Shown piece by piece: positions 53,659 to 63,856 of a stretch of DNA of 64,000 bases. Positions within the stretch are counted from its first letter, which is position 1. Each line of letters starts with the position of its first letter. The translations under genes and the position numbers were made by a program. The stretch is from Azolla caroliniana. Its lineage: Eukaryota > Polypodiophyta. The stretch lies in assembly GCA_043228905.1 (NCBI GenBank), contig JBHGNT010000013.1, forward strand, positions 5,270,001-5,334,000. The letters are read 5' to 3'. Under the pieces are notes generated by a model. That model was not told the origin of the DNA. It was given only the letters and a program-made list of their open reading frames with translations, and searched no databases.

Positions 53659-54407
53659 TGTTAGGGAACAGGTCCCTCCGGATGGGAAGTGAGAAGAACA
53701 GTACCGAAACCGGATGAGGAATACCCAGTTACGGAAGACCCGGTGAGAACCGGATGACGAGAACCCGGCTACGGAGAGTTGGATGGTGCAGACCTGGTGA
53801 GAACCGGATGAGGAGTACCTGGCTATGAAGAGCCGAATGGTGCAGACCTGGTCAGAACCGGATGAGGAGTACCCGGAAACGGAAGACCCGGTGAGAACCG
53901 GATGACGAGTACCCGGCAAGCCCCGGATGATGCAGGCCCGGTGAGCAGTGCTCACCGGATGAGGAGACATATTCGTAAATATGTTTCTGATAGTCCATCG
54001 TGGCTATATTTGTAAATAGCCGAAAAGTCATATTAGTATAAATATCAATTAGGGCAAAATTTTGAGAGTGAGAGAGAGTTTGCGCAAGATCAGAGCGCGT
54101 AATTGTGTACAAAGAGAGAGAGAGAGAGAGAGCAAGAGGTCGTTGCCTCTGTTGTAACCACCGCCTGTGGCGAAGATAGAAAGCTCGAGGTTGTTGCCTC
54201 GATGCTTTACTATTGTACACTGTAACATAGTGATAGTTTGCAGCCTGTGGGCTGCCGTGGTTTTTTCCCTAGTTTGGGTTTTTCCACGTAAATATCCTGT
54301 GTACTCTTCTCTTCACTGTGTCGTGCATTCATTCCCCGTTTTTCTGTGTATGATTCTAAGCTCAGTTGTGGTCGAGCGTTGCACATAGGGACGTGTAGTT
54401 CCTGTCT
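53659..54407 (+). repeat. COP2-b 3' LTR
   Basis: TGTTAGGGAACAGG...GTTCCTGTCT (final CA now CT), 749 bp. Four GTGAGAACCGGATG-type units in U3 (53740-53915) versus three in the 5' LTR. Preceded by the purine tract GAAGGTGGAGTT. Confidence 0.9.
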
Positions 54408-54412
54408 GTTAT

Positions 54413-56402
54413 AACTCCCGGACGAAGCAGGTCCGTGTTAGCCGGGATGTTGAGTTTGATGAGACGGCATCATGGTATGCCTTACCGGCTCCGACTTTTG
54501 ACCTAGACCCGATACTGGAGGATGAGGCTAATGAGCCTAAACTAGTCCAGTCAGAAGACGAAGGGTTCGAGACTCTAGATGTGAGTCCGGAATCGTTTCG
54601 GTTGACTGGACCGAATGAGCGGTTGAGTCGGGATGACCAGTCGGATGAGGAACCAGCGAGTAATGGAGACTTTGTCATGCTCTCCCCGCGCAAGGAACCG
54701 AGGAGATGGTTCACACGCAAAGAGAAGGGGAAGAAGAAGATGTCGGAATACGAAACCGGAAACCCTGAGTTGGATCGGAGCGAATCCGACTCCGGAAAGG
54801 ATGAAGCCAGATCTTCGGGAACAAAGCCCGAACTGGCCAAGAAGCGCCTCAAACCGGGTAACGATAAAATATGTTGGTCTTCCCGCTAGAAGAACCCTGT
54901 GTAGCGGTACGGGTACAATGAGTACATGGCGCATCATTATGCGTACATGACTAAGGTGGCAGAAGTGATGAGCCAGAGAGCTACGCAGAAGCGGCAAAGG
55001 ACGTAACTTGGCGTGCCACTATGGAGGAAGAAATGCGGGCACTTGAAGCCTACGACACATGGGACCTAGTTGACCCTCCCCGACACTCTAAACCGATCGG
55101 ATGTAAGTGGGTGTACAAGGTAAAGTACAATGCCGACGGTTCGGTTAACCGGTACAAGGCCCGGTTAGTGGCGAAGGGATATGCGCAAACCCACGGAATC
55201 GACTACGACGAGACCTTCGCTCCGGTAGCGAAGATGACGATGGTTCGTGTGGTGCTGGCGGTTGCTGCGACAAGGCGGTGGCATCTTCACCAGATGGACG
55301 TGAAGAATGTATTTCTTCAAGGTAATCTTGAAGTAGAGGTCATGATGACCCAACCCCCGGTTTCCAGTCGGAGATGAACAAGTCGGCAGTATGCCGGCTG
55401 AATGTTCATCCGGCAAGGTTCAGACGGTCCGGTTTGCATCTTGCTGTATGTTGATGATCTAGTCATCACCGGATCCGAACTCGATGAAATCAGCGGAGTC
55501 AAAGTCCCAACTATCGAAAGCATTTGAGATGAAGGACCAAGGGGGACCTTCACTATTTCCTTGGGATTGAGGTGATCCGAACCCCTGATGGCATATTGCT
55601 ATTACAAAGACACTATGTGTTGAATATGTTGTACAAGTTCGGCATGAGGGAATGCGGACCAATCTCCAAACCCCTAGACCGGAACCAGAAGCTTCATCCC
55701 AACTCCGGACCGGCTTGCGATGAGAAGCGGTTCCGAAAAATCATCAAAAGCCTTATATATTTGACAATCACCTAACCTGACATAAGTTATCCGGTCGGCG
55801 TGATCAGCCAATATATGTAGAAGTCGACCGTGGAGCACCTTCTTTGCGCACATCGAATTTTGCGATATGTGCGCAGCACGAAGGCCCGGGCTAGGGACTG
55901 TTATACCGGCATGGTATAAGCGAAGAGCTAGTCGGCTACACCAATGCCGCCTAGGCCGACGATGCATCAGATCGTCGATCCACCTCCGGGTATATGTTTT
56001 CCCTTGGTAGCGCGGTTGTTGCGTGGAGCAGCAAAAAGTAGCCAACAGTGGCCCTTTCGAGCAATGAGGCTGAATACCAGAGTGCTACCGTTGCCACCTA
56101 TGAAGCCATTTGGGTTCGGCGACTACTGCAAGACCTGCGGATCAATGTGCTGACCCCAATCCTAATCTACTGCGACAACATAAGTAGCATGTAGCTCGCC
56201 GAGAACCCCGCATTCCATGGTCGCACAAAGCACATAGAACTGCACCACCACTTCATGCGTGAGCGTGTCCTGAGTGGTGAAGTCGAACTTCGGTATGTTC
56301 ATACGGACGGCAGGTTGCCGACATCTTCACCAAACCGCTCATATTGGACAAGTTGCATCACTTCACCGAAATGCTTGGCGTTTAGCATCTCGACATGCCA
56401 CA
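54413..56402 (+). pseudogene. COP1-b integrase tail, RT and RNase H
   Basis: Resumes after COP2-b: SRDVEFDETASWYALPAP, acidic linker, [118 protein letters not shown] deletion removes the LKKSLYGLKQ-to-SLF part. LYVDDLV remains near 55447, then DLHYFLGIEVIRTPDGILLL and SLIYLTIT. RNase H is heavily broken. The COP3 target MGFV region is lost in the deletion. Confidence 0.85.
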
Positions 56403-57014
56403 CTTGAGGGGGAGAATTGGCAAAGACACTGGAACAAGCAAAGGGAAAGAAATTGTTGATTGCGTCAGTGAGGGAAGAACCGACAAAGAGAGACACAAGA
56501 AGAAGAAAGGAGCCAAGTTGACACATCCAAACAAGTTGGAACAAGCGGCAATGGCAGCAGAGTCAAGAACGACAGAGTCGATCGGAAGAAGAAAGCCAAG
56601 ACCCGAACATGGTCTGATGTGGTGAAGGGCCTGAAGCCGGAAAACTAATTAGGAGCAACAGATTCAGACAAGAGCTAGAACGAGTCGGAGACAACCGATT
56701 TAGTTCAACAGACGGATTCGGAAGAACCGGATCAACTGGAGGTCAAGCGGACGAGAACAGAGCGGAAGTCGACGCCAACACGGAGAAACCGGCGGGATGA
56801 CAAGCGCCAAAGTCACAACAGCGAGGGAGCTGAATTGGGCCTGTTGAGCAGACAAGCTGATCAAGGAGGTCGAGGTGCGCAGAACCAGAGGGGTTGCGAC
56901 AAACGAGACCAGACCGGACGAGGAGCGTGAGTGAGGCGAAGTGATGCCAGAAGGAGCCCGATGGAAGGACCGACTGCCATAGAGACTGGCACTACGATCC
57001 GACCTCAAGTTGAG
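56403..57014 (+). pseudogene. COP1-b accessory region
   Basis: Bounded by CTTGAGGGGGAGA at 56403-56415 and CTTGAGGGGGAG at 57015-57026. It opens in frame with RNase H (HLRGRIGKDTGTSKGKEI, EGRTDKERHKKKKGAKLTHP), shifts frame, and carries AKTRTWSDVVKGLKPEN, homologous to KTKTWSDVVKG in copy II. Later frames are broken (NRAEVDANTEKPAG, EVRRTRGVATNETRPDEERE). It is about 600 bp, the longest of the three examples. Confidence 0.55.
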
Positions 57015-57026
57015 CTTGAGGGGGAG

Positions 57027-57428
57027 TGTTGGGTGGCAAGCTCAACCGGATCCGGATCGGCTGAATAAGCCTAAGCCGGATTGGTGAGCCGGTGAGCTGG
57101 GTAGCCGGTTAGTCGGATCCATCAGTAACCGGAAGCCTAGTAGCAGCCTAGACTACTGGGTAGTTAATGTCTCATAGTTAGTGTCAGACGCTTGTGTGAG
57201 CATTGAAGTACACTGTACTTCTGTCAGTCTATATGGACTTGTATAAAAGTGTTCACAGAACACATACCATGTACAGAGTATTACAGAGAACTATTATTTT
57301 CTGAATAGAGTCTTGTGTCTTCTCTCTCTCTGTCTCTCCCGCGTTCTGTGTATATTCAAGCTCTCCATTAAACTTGCATATTTTTCTGTCTTCGGTGTTC
57401 TACTTGCTTCCACACACTATTCTTTACA
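57027..57428 (+). repeat. COP1-b 3' LTR
   Basis: TGTTGGGTGGCAAGCTC...TATTCTTTACA, 402 bp, very close to the 5' LTR. TATA-like GTATAAAAGTG near 57241. Confidence 0.92.
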
Positions 57429-58968
57429 TTGATGAACCAAACTACCTCTCTAGAAGTACCTCTTGTCGACGAGGTTTAGCATTACTGTTGTTGGGATCCC
57501 TTCCGGACAATTGGCAGACTCTCATTGTCACTTTGGGCAACGCCGGGCCGAAAGGGAAGCATCTATCCCTAGAGTAGGTGAAGTCGATCTTACTGAATGA
57601 AGAAGCTCGCGGGAAGGACCATTAGTCCAATACCAACCAGAAGGGTTTAGTCATGAAAGGTGACACGATTCGGGGAGGAAGCCAAAATTGAGGTCTCCAG
57701 AACCGAGATAAGTCAAGGACCAAGTCGAAGTTGAGGGGGTAACCCACATGTTTCTATTGTGGGAAGCTGGGGCACTTCCAGGAAAACTAACGACCGAAAG
57801 GAGAAAGGGGGAGTTGATGGTGTAGAGCTGAAGAAAATTCTAGATAGAAAGAACACCACAACAATCGCCACGAGTGAGTAGGAGTTGTTGCTCATCAGTG
57901 AGCAAAACGAAGTGAATCTCGTTGGCGAAGAATCGACATGGATGGTCGACTCGGGTGCGTCATTCCACCTAACCCCTGACCAAAAGTGCTTCTCATCCTA
58001 CAGAGTTGGAGATCTAGGATCTGTAAAGATGGGAAATGAGATGCATGTCAAATCGTCGGCATTGGAAATGTGTGTTTGGAAACCTCAACCTGATGTAGAC
58101 TCGTGTTGAGAGATGTACGACACGTTCTGGAGGTTCGATTGAACCTAATATGAGTCGGTTAGCTAGATGATGAAGGCTACACGTGTGGCATCTAAAACAA
58201 TGTCATGAAGTTCTGCCGAAGAAGTATGATTGTGGATCAAGCTCGAAAGACCAACACATTGTACATAATGAATACTCAAATATGCCGAGGGGAAGCAAAG
58301 GTGGTAGCCGACACGGTCGGTGAACTGTGACACAAGAGGTGGTGCCATATGAGCCAGAAGGGGATGCGAAAACTTGCCGAGGACAACCTCATTCCTGAGG
58401 TGAAGAATGTGCAACTTGAGAAGTGCACAGATTGCTTGGCTGGTAAGTAGAATCGAACATCCTTCCGAACGAGGCCCCCGATGAGGAAGAAAATGTCGTT
58501 GGAACTCATGCATACAGATGTATGCTATGTGGACACGAAGTTGCATGGTGGTTCACAGTATTTCGTGTCCTTCATTGATGACTGTAGCAAGAAGTTGTGG
58601 GCTTCCATGCTAAAGACGAAGGATCAAGTGTTAAGTGAGGACCGATAAAGAATCCGGCTGAAAACTAAAGGTAATCCAAGCGGTGAATGGCGGAGAGTAC
58701 CGTGGACGATTTGAGGAATATTGCCGAAATCGAGGAATCCAGCTCAACTATATCATGCTGAAGACGCTAGAGCTTAATGGGCTGGCCAAGAGAATGAACT
58801 AGACCATAATGGAAAGGGTCCGAAGTATGCTTGCACATGTTAAGTTACCAAAGACGGTCTAGGCTAAGGCGCTAGTGATGGCACCGTACGTGATAAACCG
58901 ATTATCCTCGGTACCGTTGGAGGGTGATATTCCACAAAGGTTGTGGAGTGGCAAAGACTTATCATACC
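57429..58968 (+). pseudogene. COP3 copy II gag C-terminus, protease and integrase up to CHR
   Basis: Continues gag (DEPNYLSRST in one frame, LLLGSLPDNWQTLIVTLGNA in another), a knuckle CGKLGHF, protease STWMVDSGASFHLTPDQKCF (active site intact), a decayed GAG-pre-integrase, LELMHTDVCYVDTKLHGGSQ, FIDDCSKKLWASMLKTKDQV, and integrase traces to DLSY at 58968, where CHR enters after ATACC. Many stops. It supplies the sequence missing between 10515 and 21085 in copy I. Confidence 0.85.
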
Positions 58969-59397
58969 TATTATAATACGGCAAGACTCAAACTCATGAC
59001 CTTATGTTACATTGGTCGAACTCTTGACCATTACACTATCTATTATAATACGTAAAATATTGTTTCTATTTATGTTTTACTATAGAAAATTAATGTATAT
59101 TCCAGATTTCTCTGGAACATTCTAGAAGCTTCAGGACTACTCCTAAGAACACTATAAAAGGAGCCACAAGGCATTATTTCGAACCAAATCAGTTCAACGC
59201 CAGTCTTAAGCCTCCTAGACTTGTATATTCTTCTAACATAATATATTATTTTCATCATCATTTTCTCTCCCTCGATCTCTCTCACTCACTCTCTCTCTCT
59301 CTCCTTCTCTCAAGTGTTCTACACCCTCTATTCCTCTTAGTACTAATATTCCTCTCTTAGTACTAATTTCTTCTCTGTCTCAGTACTATTCCTGACA
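58969..59397 (+). repeat. CHR 5' LTR
   Basis: TATTATAATACGGC...ATTCCTGACA, 429 bp. TATA-like CTATAAAAGGAGCC at about 59151. (CT)n at 59277-59311. The first 75 bases contain a tRNA-like segment (minus strand) enclosed by two copies of TATTATAATACG (58969-58980 and 59036-59052 region). Confidence 0.85.
58981..59040 (-). other. tRNA-like segment within the CHR LTR
   Basis: The minus strand reads GATAGTGTAATGGTCAAGAG (A-box-like) and GGTCATGAGTTTGAGTC (B-box-like), about 60 bases, enclosed by TATTATAATACG direct repeats. A second copy, with box B GGTCATGGGTTAAAGTC, lies on the plus strand at 32466-32528. No full cloverleaf was drawn, so this is only tRNA-like, perhaps a SINE fragment captured by the LTR. 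Confidence 0.35.
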
Positions 59398-59550
59398 GTT
59401 TGAAGCGATTTTCCTCCTTCTGTCTCCTCCTTTCCTCTTCTTCCTTTTATCTTCTTACATATCCCCTTTTTTCCGGTCTTCTTTCCGGTTTCCCTCATCT
59501 TCTTACCCCTTTTTTCCCTTCATACTAATCCTCTTATCCTCCCTAGTAAA

Positions 59551-60543
59551 ATGGAAACTGTTAGCACTCAGGAATACCAATCTGTTTTCTTGGAGCTCTA
59601 GTGCTTAAAAGAGAAATTTGTAGCACTAGAACAAGAAAATCATCGTTTGTTGGGGGATCTTCAAGTAATAGCGCTGGAAAAACAACAACACGAGGAACTA
59701 ACATTACGTGTACAACAACTTGAAGCGACTATTGTATCACTACAACAACAAGGATCAAGCACTCAAGGGATTCACAAAGGACCCAAGATTGGTCTTCTTG
59801 CAAAATTTGATGGTACCCGATCACAATTTAGAGGTTTTCTGAGTTAGGTACGTTTAGTGATTCAAATGCATCCTTCTCGATATCCCACCGATGCATCACG
59901 AGTGGGACTAGTAGGCACTCTACTTAGTGGCTCAACATTGGCATGGTTCACTCCGTTGTTAGAAAAGGAATCTCCATTACTAAACAATTTTGAAGAATTT
60001 ATAAGTGAGTTTAAAGCCTGTTTTGGAGATACTAACTACATAAGGACAACAATCAACAAAATTCGACGATTATGCCAAGGTGATTGTCTAGCCTCCGCAT
60101 ACGCTGCAGATTTTCGCCTACTCGCCGCCGATATCCCTTGGAATGATCAAGCATTGATGGAGCAATTTTGTTATGGTTTACGCAATGATGTTAAGGATTT
60201 ACTCTTGACCTTCCCCGAAGAACCAAAGTCATTAACAGAAGCAATCAGTCGCGCGGTGACATGCGACAACCGCCTTTTCGAACAACGTTCGGAACGGCAA
60301 TTCCAGATGTTGAGGGCAAGATCAGAGCCCACCTACGCCTCAGTGGTAGCGAGACCTTTTCCGAGGGAGTCATATAATGCGTCTCTAATGAATACTCCGA
60401 CTCCGATGGAGATTGACACTACACGTCGTCGCGGACCATTATCGAAAGAAGAAAAGCAGCGACGTCGAGCAAATCGACTATGTCTTTATTGCGGTGGACT
60501 AGGGCATATTGTAGTAAATTGTCCCAATAGGCCAAGAAGATAG
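59551..60543 (+). pseudogene. CHR gag
   Basis: METVSTQEYQSVFLEL at 59551, then a TAG at 59599. A coiled-coil stretch follows (FVALEQENHRLLGDLQVIAL, LTLRVQQLEATIVSLQQQGS), KFDGTRSQFRGFLS, and a second TAG at 59845. The open 228-codon remainder has the retrotransposon gag domain (LVGTLLSGSTLAWFTPLLEK, FEEFISEFKACFGD, QALMEQFCYGLRNDVKDLLL). It ends PMEIDTTRRRGPLSKEEKQR and the zinc knuckle CLYCGGLGHIVVNC. The PMxI...LSxEEKxRRRxxxLCLYCGxxGH pattern is the sushi/Tcn1 style. Two nonsense mutations only. Confidence 0.9.
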
Positions 60544-60760
60544 GTAAACCAAATAGTTGCTATTTCTAATTGTACTAAACCAGAGTCTATTTCAGTAGGA
60601 ATATCTAATAGTCCTAATAGTACTAATAGCCCGAATCTAGTGAACAAATTTAATGTCCTTAGTTAGTTAAAAGAAGAGTTAAATGACTAAGTCCAGCCAA
60701 AATAGGAGCTATTTGGTTGGACAACCCTAGATCTGTGTAGCCCATTAGTGGTTCCATTCC

Positions 60761-61362
60761 TGTTGGGATTACGGTCCCTTCGGATGGGATGGTCGGATGT
60801 CGGAGATGAATGCCGACAAGCCCGGTTGCGGTTTCGGAACCGGATGATGAAGACCCCGGCTTCGGAGCCGGATGACGAATGTACCCGGAGAGAGATCCGG
60901 ATGCGGGGACATATCTGTGAATATGTTTGCCAAGGGCCCTTGAGGCTATAGTTGTAAATAGCCCGAAAGTCATATGTGTATAAATATGACTTAGGGCAAA
61001 CAGTTTTAATGTTGCTACTCATTTTTCTGTTTTTCCACTCAAGAGGAGTGAAGAGAGAGCAGCCGTGAGAGAGATAGAGCGTGAGAGAGGAAGAGGTCGA
61101 CGCCTCTGTGTATTTCCGCCGCCTGTGGCGAGGACAGCGAGCTCAAGGTCGTCGCCTTGCAGCTCGCCATTGTATATTTCTCTGTGCATAGTTTTGGTTC
61201 GGAGTCTTGTACTCCCGTGGTTTTTCCCGTCTAGGGTTTTCCACGTTAATCCCTGTGTTATCGTGTCTTTCTCTGTGTTTCCTATATTTTCTGCTGCATT
61301 GATTCGCGCTTCCTCGGTTGTGGCCGAGTGGTGAAGGGGAATCGGAGTGTCGATTCCTTACA
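60761..61362 (+). mobile_element. Solo COP2-like LTR inside CHR
   Basis: TGTTGGGATTACGG...GATTCCTTACA, 602 bp, flanked by the perfect 5-bp target duplication ATTCC (60756-60760, 61363-61367). Contains GGTTCCGGATGA-like units, TGTATAAATATGAC (TATA), GAGGTCGACGCCTC and CTCGGTTGTGGCCGAG, all COP2 LTR blocks. No internal sequence, hence LTR-LTR recombination. Confidence 0.92.
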
Positions 61363-63113
61363 ATTCCCTCTAAGCCAGTTAGCGATGTGTTCGTAGCCCA
61401 AGTAACAGTTAGTAACATGTCTTAGCACTTCAAGATTCCAGAGCTAATTCTTGCTTCATGGATAGGAATTTTTCCCAAGCTCATCAGATATCTCTCAAAA
61501 AACTCCCATGTCCAGCCTCTGTAGTAGTCATTGATGGTCGTCCCATTGCTGCCGGAAATATCATAGAAGAGTCAGAGCCCATTAATATTGTCCTAGATAA
61601 TCTACCGTGTGTAATATCATTTAATATAATTAGTATCCCAGAACATCCCATTGTTTTAGGATTACCATGGTTCGAATTACATAACCCAAACATAGATTGG
61701 AGAACAAGGGAAATCTGATATCAACAAGCCGGAGGATCTACTCATAAGATTGCAACCATTTTGCTACATTAGTTGCGGGAAGGACACAAGGAAGAAATGT
61801 TTCTCTTCGCAATATCAGTAAAACCCTCCAACTCCACTAAAGAGGAGTCCATCGCTCAACTTTGAAAGAAGTATCATCATTATGCTGATGTGTTCGATAA
61901 AGTACAAGCCAATACGCTTCCTCACCATCAACCGTATGATTGTCCCATCGATTTACAACTGGCAAAAGAGCCACCATGGGGACCGATCTACAATTTGTCA
62001 CCAACCGAGCTAGAAGTCCTTCGAGCCTACATAGAGGAGAATTTGGAAAATGGTTTCATTTGGCATTCGAAATCTCCAGCCGGCGCACCCATTTTCTTCA
62101 TCAAGAAAAAGGATGGATCACTTTGTCTCGTTGTAGATTACCATGGCTTGAATAAGGTCACCATCAGAAATAGTATGCACTTCCCCTTATGTCAAGTCTT
62201 TTAGAACGGAACAATGGTGCAAGGTTCTTCACGAAAATCGACTTACGGGGATCATATAACCTCGTACGGATCCGACCGGGAAATGAATGGAAGACCGCAT
62301 TTCGCACCAGATATGGGCACTTCGAGTATACGGTCATGCCATTCAGCCTCACTAATGCACCAACAGTCTTCCAACACATGGCAAATGATATATTCCAAGA
62401 TCTCTTGGATGTTTGTTTGATCATCTATTTGGATGATCTACTGGTTTATTCGAAGACCCAAGAAGAGCATAATTCTCATGTATTGTTAGTACTAAAACGA
62501 CTTCGAGAACATGGTCTTTATGCAAAGCTGGAAAAATGTAGTTTCGGGTGTAACCAGGTGGAATTTCTGGGCTATGTCATCTCCTCGGAGGGCATCTCCA
62601 TGGATCCAGCTAAGGTCAAAACGGTGGTAAGTGGCAAACTCCACGTTCATTGCGAGATGTGCAATGCTTTTTAGGCTTTGCCAATTTCTACCGCAAGTTT
62701 ATATAGGATTACTCAAAGCTTGTTCTGCATCTCACACAACTTACTAAGAAGGGACAATCGTTTATTTGGTCTGAAGAAGCGGACATGGCTTTTGAGAATC
62801 TTAAGAAGGCATTTACATCGGGTCCTATTCTAGCTCACGTTGATTCGGAAAAACCATTCATCATGGAAGCGGACGCGTCGGATTTCACATTGGGTAGCAT
62901 TCTGTCACAACAAGGTAATGATGAAAAGCTACATCCTGTGGCTTTCCACTCACGCAAGTTTTACGCCACCGAAATCAACTATGAAATTCATGATAAGGAG
63001 TTATTAGCAATAGTGGACTCTTTTACACAATGGAGGCATTTTCTAGAGGGATCCTCTCATCAAGTCACCATATTCAGTGATCACAAAGACCTTGCCTACT
63101 TTCAGAGTGCTCG
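61363..63113 (+). pseudogene. CHR protease remnant, RT and RNase H
   Basis: Protease part: FMDRNFSQAHQISLKKLPCP, IVLDNLPCVISFNIISIPEH, VLGLPWFELHNPNIDW; the DSG active site just upstream is destroyed. RT: LPHHQPYDCPIDLQLAKEPP, GFIWHSKSPAGAPIFFIKKK, LVVDYHGLNKVTIRN, frameshift, [52 protein letters not shown] (catalytic YLDD), [18 protein letters not shown]. After another frameshift RNase H: GPILAHVDSEKPFIMEADAS, QQGNDEKLHPVAFHSRKFYA, EINYEIHDKELLAIVDSF, SDHKDLAYFQSAR. It stops abruptly at 63113. Confidence 0.9.
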
Positions 63114-63788
63114 TTGTTGCAGAAATCCGAGCCTGTGGGTCGGTCGAACGGGACCACTAGGGTCTTTGACCAAGGAGGCTGGATCAGGTGACTTGTGCTT
63201 GTAAGGAATCGAGCATTGTTTAGGTTTACAATCGGTTCGTTCTTGTTGTGGAAGATGCATGTATGGGTTGACTCATAGAGAGAGAGAGAGAGAGAGAGAA
63301 TATTTACTGCACCACAAAGATGTCGTGAAGCACGTGACACATGTGCCAAACATTGCGATGTGTGTGTTACACGTGCGTAGACAAGCACCAGCCTCTATCC
63401 GCAAGTGGTGATGGAGGATTGAAAGGATCATTCAAGACAATGGAACGACGGAAGGACTAGTGCATGCGAGAAATATTAAAGATAGATTGATAGATAGATA
63501 CGAACAAGACGAATTCCCGGTTTGAACTTTTGACTTCAAAGTTGAGATACAAGATACATTGCCAATGAGATAACTAAGATTTATTAATTACTATTGATTG
63601 CATACATTACCTGATTTCCTTTCCCTTCCTCTCCTTCTTATATAGATGGCCCCATGTGAGGGTGTAGTACATGCATACAATGCATCAAATGCATGCAATG
63701 CATGATGACCATGTACCTCATCCAAGCTCTCATGTACCAGTTGTTCGTGTGAAAAGTACAATGAAGAAAATAAGTTTCAAAGGAATAA
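63114..63788. other. Non-coding DNA after the CHR break
   Basis: No integrase follows the RNase H, although it should. The sequence becomes unrelated AT-rich DNA with a (GA)n run (63281-63299), a GATAGATA run (63487-63499) and an ATGCAT-rich patch (63671-63704). The left border is one candidate breakpoint of the inversion. Confidence 0.5.
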
Positions 63789-63856
63789 CCTAGTCTAATG
63801 GTATGTCAATTGCCTCCTATCTTAGAGGTGTAAGGTTCAAACCCTTACTTGCACCT
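63789..63856 (+). ncRNA. tRNA-like sequence (possible SINE head)
   Basis: TAGTCTAATGGTATG resembles a Pol III A box. GTAAGG-TTCAAAC-CCTTAC forms a perfect T arm with canonical loop and B box (63830-63848). An anticodon-like arm GCCTC/GAGGT has an 8-base loop, so no valid anticodon can be read. The acceptor stem does not close. More likely a tRNA-derived SINE head or pseudo-tRNA than a functional tRNA. Confidence 0.4.

Larger units (their letters stand above)
48915..54407 (+). mobile_element. COP2-b, complete COP2 element
   Basis: LTRs 48915-49632 (718 bp) and 53659-54407 (749 bp) with the perfect target duplication GTTAT (48910-48914, 54408-54412), inserted in COP1-b integrase. All copia domains are present in order, each with a few stops or frameshifts. 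The LTRs differ in U3 repeat number. This is the best full-length COP2 in the window. Confidence 0.93.
46269..57428 (+). mobile_element. COP1-b, complete COP1 element carrying COP2-b
   Basis: LTRs of 403 and 402 bp with the perfect 5-bp target duplication TTGAT (46264-46268, 57429-57433). Order: gag, protease, integrase, [COP2-b at 48915-54407], integrase tail/RT, RNase H, accessory region. The empty site is seen in COP3 copy I (near 9340). It is inserted in COP3 gag. Confidence 0.93.
58969..63113 (+). mobile_element. CHR, Tcn1/sushi-like chromovirus, 5' half
   Basis: 5' LTR, gag, [solo LTR 60761-61362], protease remnant, RT and RNase H, broken off after HKDLAYFQSAR at 63113. Its missing integrase, chromodomain and 3' LTR are found in mirror orientation at 33395-32087. 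It is inserted in COP3 integrase at TCATACC/GACATTTGAGG. The gag knuckle and integrase style fit the Tcn1/sushi branch, not the common seed-plant chromoviruses. Confidence 0.85.
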
